Positions 7,350 through 12,615 of a stretch of DNA of 24,712 nucleotides are shown here, piece by piece. The position numbers were made by a program, and so were the translations under genes. How positions within the stretch are numbered: the stretch's first letter is position 1; each line of letters opens with the position of its first letter. The notes below the pieces were generated by a model. The model searched no databases and was not told the origin of the DNA. It saw only the letters and a program-made list of their open reading frames with translations. Source of the DNA: UBA11222 sp030652895 (GTDB lineage: Bacteria; Pseudomonadota; Alphaproteobacteria; UBA11222). The stretch spans positions 1 to 24,712 of the forward strand of contig JBBQCS010000044.1 in NCBI GenBank assembly GCA_038318895.1, written 5' to 3'.

Positions 7350-7876
7350 AGTCTGACCCTTTTACGAAGAAACTGTAAGGAGTAAGGAGGTAGAAACATG
7401 CCAGTATGGGGCGACCCCGATTTAGACCGGTATATGATGGCGGAGATAAAAAATCTTTACGACCAGGGCGAGCTTATTTATTTCGTTGACCGTGGCTTGG
7501 CGATTAACGTTGCTGCTGGTGGTATGCCGAAAAACAGTGCCGCCGCTTTTGTTTCAGTCCTCTCGCCGGTTTCTTTCCTTGCAGCCTTACCCCTAGGAAT
7601 CTTTTATTCCTGGTGGGCAGCGGTTGGTGCGGTGTTCCTCGGCGTGTATCTGTTCAAGACTTCAAAGAACCTAATTGAACGCAGGTTAAGGAAATGGGCT
7701 TTTGAGGACGAAAGGATCTTTGAAATGCTGCGGGATAAACACGTTATCTGGTTCAAGCGTCGGGAGTAGTCAAAGAGGTTCAACAATTTTAATTTTACAA
7801 ACAAACAAGAATCAACAGGATCAATTGGGCCATGGATTTTGCCCCATTTATTGTAAAATCAATCGAGTCTGACCCT
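7350..7876. repeat. pair of identical 11-bp direct repeats around a small membrane-protein gene
   Basis: AGTCTGACCCT occurs at 7350-7360 and again at 7866-7876 in the same orientation, 516 bp apart, and brackets the membrane-protein gene. A near copy (AAGTCTGACC) occurs at about 23538-23547. The first copy lies 37 bp before a start codon; the second directly abuts the ATG of the broken gene at 7877. The copies could be scars of insertion or members of a dispersed short repeat. Confidence 0.45.
7398..7769 (+). CDS. small membrane protein of unknown function
   Basis: A 123-residue protein with a near-perfect ribosome-binding site AAGGAGG seven bases before its ATG, which argues that it is truly translated. 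The N-terminal 45 residues are polar (DPDLDRYMMAEIKNLYDQGE). A hydrophobic region at about 48-86 can form two membrane helices with a short turn (LGIFYSWW between them). The C-terminal 35 residues are strongly charged (RRLRKWAFEDERIFEMLRDK) and should be cytosolic. I recognise no domain. It lies between the YoeB toxin and a broken gene inside accessory DNA, bracketed by short direct repeats, so a cargo gene is likely. Confidence 0.65.
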   Translation: MPVWGDPDLDRYMMAEIKNLYDQGELIYFVDRGLAINVAAGGMPKNSAAAFVSVLSPVSFLAALPLGIFYSWWAAVGAVFLGVYLFKTSKNLIERRLRKWAFEDERIFEMLRDKHVIWFKRRE

Positions 7877-8104
7877 ATGATCCATGTCTGCGCGCCCATG
7901 GCCTTTGCACAACCAGCCCAAAAGGGCATAATCAACCATCGGAGCGAACTCAAAACTGGATAGAAGTTTGGGGCAAGGTCAGCTGTATTACAGGGCGGTC
8001 AGCATCCAATTCAGGCCGTTGTCTTTGCATTTGTTATAGGGGCGGTGATTTATGGAACTTTACTAAGGTTAGTCATGCAGAAATTTTTTGGTTTTGTTTT
8101 CTAA
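7877..8104 (+). pseudogene. small hydrophobic-protein gene interrupted by an amber codon
   Basis: One frame runs from ATG 7877 to TAA 8102-8104 with a single internal TAG at 7961-7963. Before the TAG it reads MIHVCAPMAFAQPAQKGI and onward; after it, 46 residues contain a good membrane helix (QAVVFAFVIGAVIYGTLLRL) and a terminal KFFGFVF. The second half has no usable start codon of its own. Either the gene was broken by one point mutation or the frame is open by chance. Its stop codon overlaps the stop of the convergent HEPN-like gene by three bases. The rest of 7770-7876 holds no gene. Confidence 0.35.
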
Positions 8105-8649
8105 GAGAATAATGAAGAGTGCCTCAACCCTCTTTTTTTTTGCTTGGCGTTTGCCTGCTTCTCAGTAAATTTGTGAAGGTTAGCTAGGACAGTTTGTCCT
8201 TGCCCCGCAGTTTCTCTCGCGGCTGCCACCCATTTATTAATCTCGTTGATGTTCTTGGGTGGGGCGAGCTTCGAATCCTTGATACTCCTGAGTAACTTTC
8301 GTGCCTGAGCCGAATATAAGATCAGTCCACCATCACTCATCGCCACTGTGTGATGTGCCACGATGTTACGGTAGCTGTTCACCTTCTCGACCTTCTCAGC
8401 CCACTTTGTAATACCCTTAGACCAATCGGTCTGCCTGATGTGTTTTGAAATGGCCCGTAGGATTTCGATCTTAGTCCGGGCATCTAGTTCGGCGACAATA
8501 GGTTCGAGCAAGGGGGTCACTGTAATCAAGCATGCCATGATCACCGCCTTCGTAAGCTGTGAATCAATTGCCGACGCCAAAAGGACAAGTTCACCAACGC
8601 CCTGACATAAAATCTGCATTTCCTTTTCTTCCATGCTCTTCACTTGCAT
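8101..8649 (-). CDS. HEPN-like protein of unknown function
   Basis: A 182-residue mostly helical soluble protein. SYRNIVAHH at 92-100 contains R94-N-I-V-A-H99, an R-x4-H motif that is the active-site signature of HEPN-superfamily RNases; the preceding ELDARTKIEILRAI helix (54-67) also fits the all-alpha HEPN layout. The C-terminal 40 residues are rich in Lys and Ala. HEPN proteins act as RNases in toxin-antitoxin, abortive infection and restriction-linked systems, but some members are catalytically silent. No MNT-type antitoxin partner is next to it. The start is uncertain: ATG codons at residues 1, 6 and 11 are possible, and the second or third has better upstream purines. G+C content is visibly lower than in the core genes. 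Confidence 0.6.
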   Translation of the reverse strand: MQVKSMEEKEMQILCQGVGELVLLASAIDSQLTKAVIMACLITVTPLLEPIVAELDARTKIEILRAISKHIRQTDWSKGITKWAEKVEKVNSYRNIVAHHTVAMSDGGLILYSAQARKLLRSIKDSKLAPPKNINEINKWVAAARETAGQGQTVLANLHKFTEKQANAKQKKRGLRHSSLFS

Positions 8650-8688
8650 CTAGATATTCAGTTCATACTGACAAAAGGGGGGCACTTA

Positions 8689-9258
8689 CTACTCCGGCCA
8701 CGGAGGAGTGCGTATCCCTTCCTTTGCGAGCGCCACTTCTGGTACAGCACTAATGATGATGCTCTCACCATTGAAAAGCTGAGACATAGTAATTAGCACT
8801 AGAGCGTGGGCATCACCATCATGGAATTGGTCATCGTGCGATACAGCAAACACATGCTCGATTTGTGAGCCAATCTTTCGCTCATCGATTTTAGCGTTTC
8901 GCGTATACTTTTGAAATAGTGCAAAAATAAAAGCTCCATTTGCTCTCGGCGCTATCACTGAACAGCTTGTGGTGTCTGAGAGCGCAATTACAAAGGGGTC
9001 GATAACTTCGCCAGTATGCCGGATCATCCATGCCCTCCCCTTATGCGGCATAAGGAAGCTTTCAGCCTGATTCGACGGTAATTCCTTCGCCCCCATATTT
9101 TCCAGTAGGTTCGGTATTTTCTCCTGGCTACGGAGCAGTTCGAGGCAAATGACCTCAAATGTACCGAACACTTCCTTCGCTTCCGCGTCTTGGAGTTGTT
9201 CAGACGCTAACGAAGGTCCAAATGCTAAGACTAGCGCTGTCGCGCAGACAGCCCGCAT
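8689..9258 (-). CDS. exported protein of unknown function
   Basis: A 189-residue protein with a signal peptide MRAVCATALVLAFGPSLA, cleavage likely before SEQ. The ATG at 9258 is preferred over the GTG three codons upstream because AGGGTG lies eight bases before it. The mature part has two cysteines (VICLEL and TTSCSVIA) and a pattern WMIRHTGEVIDPFVIALSDT that reminds me of the NMCC_0638 family of small secreted proteins; I hold this only weakly. The C-terminal 80 residues look like a mixed alpha/beta domain with GDAHALVLITM. It lies just upstream of the HEPN-like gene on the same strand (39 bp gap), so they may form one transcript. To its right, 9268-9545 holds no convincing gene. Confidence 0.6.
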   Translation of the reverse strand: MRAVCATALVLAFGPSLASEQLQDAEAKEVFGTFEVICLELLRSQEKIPNLLENMGAKELPSNQAESFLMPHKGRAWMIRHTGEVIDPFVIALSDTTSCSVIAPRANGAFIFALFQKYTRNAKIDERKIGSQIEHVFAVSHDDQFHDGDAHALVLITMSQLFNGESIIISAVPEVALAKEGIRTPPWPE

Positions 9259-9545
9259 ATCTTTCACCCTGAATCCCCTAATTATTACTCACACTGACAG
9301 AGTTTGTGACGTTTTCACCAATTTGCCAAACATCAAAGGGCGAAATGGGAGTAGTTCAGTTGTTGACATAACAGTTTTCCAAATTTTTTAGCATCCCCAA
9401 CACCTCACCCCGCCCTTGCCGCCCGGCGCACGGTGATAGTGCCCCTGTTGCGCAGCTTTGCCAAATCGTAATCGAACTACATTCCATGTCCATCCCCCTA
9501 TCGTCGGCCGTTCGATCCATTTTGCCCCAATCATGAGGCACAGGT

Positions 9546-9875
9546 TCAAGCCGCGCGCGGGTGAACGTCGCGCTCAATCGTCACGCCGCGTTCCTGCCTC
9601 ACCCTGGTCAGGTCGTGCATCGCCTGCAGATTTACCCAGAATTCCGGGCTTGTCCCGAAGAACCGCGCCAGCCGCAACGCGGTGTCCGCCGTCACCGAGC
9701 GTTCGCCTTTGACAATCGCGCCGATGCGTGTGGCGGGCACGCGCAGCGCCATGGCAAGCGCGTTCACAGACATGCCCAGCGGCTTTAGAAATTCCTCCGC
9801 CAGCACTTCGCCTGGATGGGTGGTAATGCGATTGGGGGTGGCTACCCCGTTAGTGGTAATCGACGATTTCGACAT
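9546..9875 (-). CDS. higA: HigA family antitoxin (XRE-type helix-turn-helix)
   Basis: A 109-residue antitoxin. HPGEVLAEEFLKPLGMSVNA at 20-39 is the hallmark start of the HigA family, followed by the helix-turn-helix ALAMALRVPATRIGAIVKGE (39-58) and a typical TADTALRLARFFGTSPEFWV then NLQAMHDL segment (62-89). It should bind HigB and repress the operon. The ATG at 9875 follows GGGAGGGGC and gives the family length; a longer upstream extension of the frame merely overlaps the toxin gene. The start lies 26 bases inside the 3' end of higB, so translation is coupled. The toxin-first order is the usual one for HigBA. Confidence 0.93.
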   Translation of the reverse strand: MSKSSITTNGVATPNRITTHPGEVLAEEFLKPLGMSVNALAMALRVPATRIGAIVKGERSVTADTALRLARFFGTSPEFWVNLQAMHDLTRVRQERGVTIERDVHPRAA

Positions 9876-10128
9876 GTTCCGGCCCCTCCCTGGTCCATAT
9901 GAAGCAGATGCGCCATTGATCATTGATCCGGATCGAGTGCTGGCCGCGCCGGTCTCCCGAAAGCGCTTCCAGCCGGTTTGCTGGCGGCGCGCGCAAGTCG
10001 CCAAGTTCGCGGGCATGGTGAAGCATGTCGAGCTTGCGCACAGCCTGCTTTTCAATGCCGCCGAACCGCTTGACGAAAGCGCCCATCCACACCTGCCCGG
10101 TCGCGCGGTCCCGAAACGATCTGATCAT
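9850..10128 (-). CDS. higB: HigB family toxin (RelE-like mRNA interferase)
   Basis: A 92-residue RelE/ParE-superfamily toxin. It opens with MIRSFRDR, has the helix KQAVRKLDMLHHARELGDL, the block NRLEALSGDRRGQHSIRIND, then QWRICFIW, and ends in VEIVDYH, all typical of HigB. The basic residues of the RRGQHSIRI strand and the terminal His are those expected in the RNase site. ATG 10128 was chosen over a longer in-frame extension because it gives the family start and sits just downstream of a good promoter. It overlaps higA by 26 bases. The pair faces away from lolC. Confidence 0.93.
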   Translation of the reverse strand: MIRSFRDRATGQVWMGAFVKRFGGIEKQAVRKLDMLHHARELGDLRAPPANRLEALSGDRRGQHSIRINDQWRICFIWTREGPEHVEIVDYH

Positions 10129-10137
10129 TGCAATGAC

Positions 10138-10166
10138 ATTGTATATCGTTGAACGTAATACGTCAA
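10138..10166 (-). promoter_or_regulatory. sigma-70-type promoter and candidate operator of higBA
   Basis: On the minus strand TTGACG (10161-10166) and TACAAT (10138-10143) are separated by exactly 17 bases and lie 10 bp before the higB start. On the plus strand the same bases read TTGAACGTAATACGTCAA at 10149-10166, with a perfect ACGTA-A-TACGT palindrome at its centre, covering the -35 element. Autorepression by HigA at such a site would be expected. Confidence 0.7.
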
Positions 10167-10204
10167 GCGTATAAAAATTGTTTGCCGATAGCACATGATG
10201 TGTC

Positions 10205-10302
10205 CGGTTTTCCGGCGCGGGTTTTTCATGGTCATGGGAATAATCAGCACAGTATAGCGTTTTGACCCGGTAAGCTATAAAGCTTGCCGGGAAAACCGGC
10301 AA
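10205..10302. promoter_or_regulatory. set of competing hairpins upstream of lolC
   Basis: Three pairings share bases. Hairpin A: CCCGGTAAGCT (10266-10276) with AGCTTGCCGGG (10281-10291), 11 pairs including one G-T, loop ATAA. Hairpin B: TTGCCGG (10284-10290) with CCGGCAA (10296-10302), seven pairs, loop GAAAA. Long-range C: CCGGTTTTCC (10205-10214) with GGAAAACCGG (10290-10299). A and B cannot coexist, and C competes with B. There is no T-run on either strand. A weak promoter TTGCCG (10284-10289), 18 bases, TATACA (10308-10313) overlaps hairpin B, so the site could work as DNA (operator) or as RNA leader structure for lolC. Sequence 10314-10371 carries CAATTA repeats and the lolC ribosome-binding site. 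Confidence 0.5.
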
Positions 10303-10371
10303 TTAACTATACACTGTCACCAATTAGGCGGCGAGAGGTGTTCCAATTAAAAACGATCAGGTGTTAGGCGC

Positions 10372-11631
10372 ATGACGCTCTCCCCATTTTCCGCATTTGA
10401 ATGGCTGGTGGCCGGGCGCTATTTGCGCTCGCGGCGGCGTGAGGGGTTCGTGTCGGTGATTACCGCGATTTCGTTTATCGGCATCGCGCTGGGGGTCGCC
10501 ACGCTGATCATCGTCATGGCGGTGATGAACGGATTTCGCATTGACCTGCTGGCGCGCATTCTCGGCGTTAACGGGCATATGGTGGTGCAGGGGCTGGGCG
10601 GGCCGCTGGACAATTTCGATCCCATCGCCGAACGCATCCGTCTGGTGGACGGGGTGGTGCGGGTTGCGCCCATTGTCGAGGGGCAGGTGATGGCGAGCGG
10701 GCGCGACGGCGCGGCCAGCGGTGCGCTGGTGCGCGGCATCCGCCAGAGCGATCTGGCGCGCCAGGCCATGGTTGCCGGGCGCATCATGACCGGAACGCTG
10801 GACGATTTTTCTCCCGAGGGCGGCGTCATCATTGGTGTGCGTCTGGCCCAGAAACTTGGTGTGCGCGTGGGCGACAATATTACGCTGCTGTCGCCGCGCG
10901 GAACCGCGACGCCGTTTGGCACCGCGCCGCGGGTGCTCGCCTATCCGGTAGCAGCCGTCTTCGAAGTCGGCATGTCGGAATATGACAGCACGTTCATATT
11001 TATGCCACTGGCCGCCGCACAGCAATATTTCCGGCTGGGGGATGCGGCCAGCGGCCTGGAAATTATGCTCGCGAACCCCGATACGGTTCTGCAGATGCGC
11101 GACACGGTCCTGCGCGCGGCCGGCCCGAACACCCATGTGGTGGACTGGCAGCAGATCAATTCCAGTTTTTTCAGCGCGCTGCAGGTGGAACGCAATGTCA
11201 TGTTCATGATCCTGACACTGATCATTCTGGTGGCGGCGCTGAACATGATTTCGGGGCTGGTCATGCTGGTGAAGGACAAGGGGCATGACATCGCCATCCT
11301 GCGCACCATGGGGGCGACAAGCGGCAGCGTCATGCGGATTTTCTTCATCTGCGGGGCCAGTGTCGGGGTGCTGGGCTCCCTTGCCGGGGTGCTGACGGGC
11401 ACGGTTTTCTGCGCCAATATCGAAGCCATCCGGCAATGGATTTCAACTCTGACCGGAACCGCCCTGTTTTCGCCGGAAATCTATTTTCTCAGTCAGATGC
11501 CCGCCGAGATGGACCCGAAGGAGGTGTTCTCGGTGATTATCATGGCGTTGACGCTGTCGATGCTGGCGACATTATATCCCGCATTCCGCGCGGCCAGGCT
11601 CGATCCCGTCGAAGCGCTGCGGTACGAGTAA
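10372..11631 (+). CDS. lolC: lipoprotein-releasing ABC transporter permease, LolC/E type
   Basis: A 419-residue inner-membrane subunit of the Lol system, which extracts mature lipoproteins from the inner membrane and hands them to the periplasmic carrier. The start FEWLVAGRYLRSRRREGFVS and the following helix ending VMAVMNGF (about 27-54) are characteristic. A periplasmic domain covers about 55-272. Three C-terminal membrane helices lie at about 274-300, 320-346 and 385-405, and the protein ends with the family block ARLDPVEALRYE. Only one permease gene is present next to lolD, as in many alphaproteobacteria, where it may act as a homodimer. The ATG follows GTGTTAGGCGC. lolD starts five bases after its stop. 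Confidence 0.95.
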   Translation: MTLSPFSAFEWLVAGRYLRSRRREGFVSVITAISFIGIALGVATLIIVMAVMNGFRIDLLARILGVNGHMVVQGLGGPLDNFDPIAERIRLVDGVVRVAPIVEGQVMASGRDGAASGALVRGIRQSDLARQAMVAGRIMTGTLDDFSPEGGVIIGVRLAQKLGVRVGDNITLLSPRGTATPFGTAPRVLAYPVAAVFEVGMSEYDSTFIFMPLAAAQQYFRLGDAASGLEIMLANPDTVLQMRDTVLRAAGPNTHVVDWQQINSSFFSALQVERNVMFMILTLIILVAALNMISGLVMLVKDKGHDIAILRTMGATSGSVMRIFFICGASVGVLGSLAGVLTGTVFCANIEAIRQWISTLTGTALFSPEIYFLSQMPAEMDPKEVFSVIIMALTLSMLATLYPAFRAARLDPVEALRYE

Positions 11632-11636
11632 GCGCA

Positions 11637-12314
11637 ATGGAAATCGCCCTTGAGTTACAGGATATTGATCACGCCTATGCCACGCCTGTTGGGCCGTTGC
11701 ATATATTGAAGGGGGTCTCGCTCTCGCTTGCGCGCGGCGAGGTGGTGGGGCTGATTGCGCCATCCGGGGCGGGTAAATCCACGCTGCTGCATATTGCCGG
11801 CCTGTTGGAGCGCCCCGCGTCAGGCAGCGTTATTCTGAACCAAAGGAACTGTTCGAAACTGAACGACAAGGCGCGCACCCTGGCGCGGCGGCGCGAGATC
11901 GGCTTTGTCTATCAGTTTCACCATCTGCTGCCGGAGTTCAGTGCGCTGGAGAACGCCGCCATGCCGCAGATCATTGCGGGTGTGGATAAGGCCGCCGCCG
12001 CCGCGCGCGCGCAGGAGCTTCTGGATAAATTAGGGGTAGGCGCGCGCGCCACCCATCGCCCCGCTGAAATGTCCGGTGGTGAACAGCAGCGGGTGGCGAT
12101 CGCGCGTGCGTTTGCCAATCGTCCGGCGGTGCTGCTGGCGGACGAGCCGACCGGCAATCTTGATTCGGAAACCGCAGACAAGGTCTTTGACACCATGGTG
12201 GCGGCGGCGCGCACCGAGGGCCTGGCGGCGCTGATCGTCACGCATAATCCAGCGTTGGCCGCGCGCATGGACCGGGTGCTGAGGCTCGACAAAGGCACCG
12301 TGGTCCCGGGCTGA
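11637..12314 (+). CDS. lolD: lipoprotein-releasing ABC transporter ATP-binding subunit
   Basis: A 225-residue ATPase that powers LolC. Walker A is APSGAGKST (41-49), the Q-loop glutamine is Gln93 in VYQFHHLLPEF, the signature is MSGGEQQR (145-152), Walker B is VLLADEP (165-171), and the switch histidine is His203 in VTHN. The FHHLLPEF stretch is typical of LolD within the MacB-like subfamily. The ATG at 11637 was chosen because it lies five bases after lolC and gives the normal length; a longer frame upstream lies within lolC. Many alphaproteobacteria have dnaE after lolD; here a tiny membrane-peptide gene and ntrY follow. Confidence 0.96.
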   Translation: MEIALELQDIDHAYATPVGPLHILKGVSLSLARGEVVGLIAPSGAGKSTLLHIAGLLERPASGSVILNQRNCSKLNDKARTLARRREIGFVYQFHHLLPEFSALENAAMPQIIAGVDKAAAAARAQELLDKLGVGARATHRPAEMSGGEQQRVAIARAFANRPAVLLADEPTGNLDSETADKVFDTMVAAARTEGLAALIVTHNPALAARMDRVLRLDKGTVVPG

Positions 12315-12361
12315 CTTTTCCACGCTCATTTACGGACACTACGCAGGTGTGAATATTATCG

Positions 12362-12390
12362 TTGACAGCAAAAGAACATATAGGATACAT
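12362..12390 (+). promoter_or_regulatory. candidate sigma-70 promoter for the 31-residue peptide gene
   Basis: A perfect consensus -35 TTGACA (12362-12367) is followed after 17 bases by ATACAT (12385-12390), a partial -10 match; GATACAT is the extended reading. It ends 24 bp before the small gene's ATG, and 16 bp before a strong ribosome-binding site. The position, after the lolD stop and before an isolated small gene, makes a real promoter likely. Confidence 0.5.
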
Positions 12391-12414
12391 AAAAAGAAAA
12401 TAAGGAGAACGATC

Positions 12415-12510
12415 ATGCAAATATGGCTCAAAGACACGCTGGCTCTGGTTTCACTTTTCGCTTTGTCATGGATGGGCGTGGCGTGGATCGCGTTGCTCGA
12501 CTTGACATAA
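12415..12510 (+). CDS. 31-residue single-helix membrane peptide
   Basis: ATG 12415 to TAA 12508-12510 encodes MQIWLKDTLALVSLFALSWM then GVAWIALLDLT. Residues 8-29 form one hydrophobic helix with two Trp residues; the short N-terminus carries the only Lys. An AAGGAGA ribosome-binding site lies seven bases upstream, and a TTGACA promoter element stands before that. Good signals in front of such a short frame suggest that it is a real small protein. Peptides of this form often bind and modulate a larger membrane protein; the neighbours LolC and the NtrY sensor are possible partners but nothing in the sequence names one. The gap 12511-12615 before ntrY shows no clear promoter. Confidence 0.6.
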   Translation: MQIWLKDTLALVSLFALSWMGVAWIALLDLT

Positions 12511-12615
12511 GCGGGGCGCTCGTCGTCGCCGAGTTATACAGGCGATAGGCGTTGCTATTTTACAACAAGATGCTAGGTTTCAATGCAACACAGATAGAGA
12601 GAATCTATAGCGTGC

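Noticed and set aside
9268..9545. Possible gene remnant (minus-strand frame ending KLRNRGTITVRRAARAG)
   Set aside because: The stretch is short, has no start signals and matches nothing that I recognise; left as gene-free.
10129..10302. Upstream extension of the higB frame
   Set aside because: It would read through the sigma-70 promoter found at 10138-10166 and adds residues unlike any HigB.
10357..11436. 359-codon minus-strand frame opposite lolC
   Set aside because: It mirrors the third-position bias of lolC, is rich in His, Gln, Arg and Asn, and has no domain or ribosome-binding site; lolC is well supported on the other strand.
11436..11636. Upstream extension of the lolD frame
   Set aside because: It lies wholly within lolC; the ATG at 11637 gives the normal LolD length.
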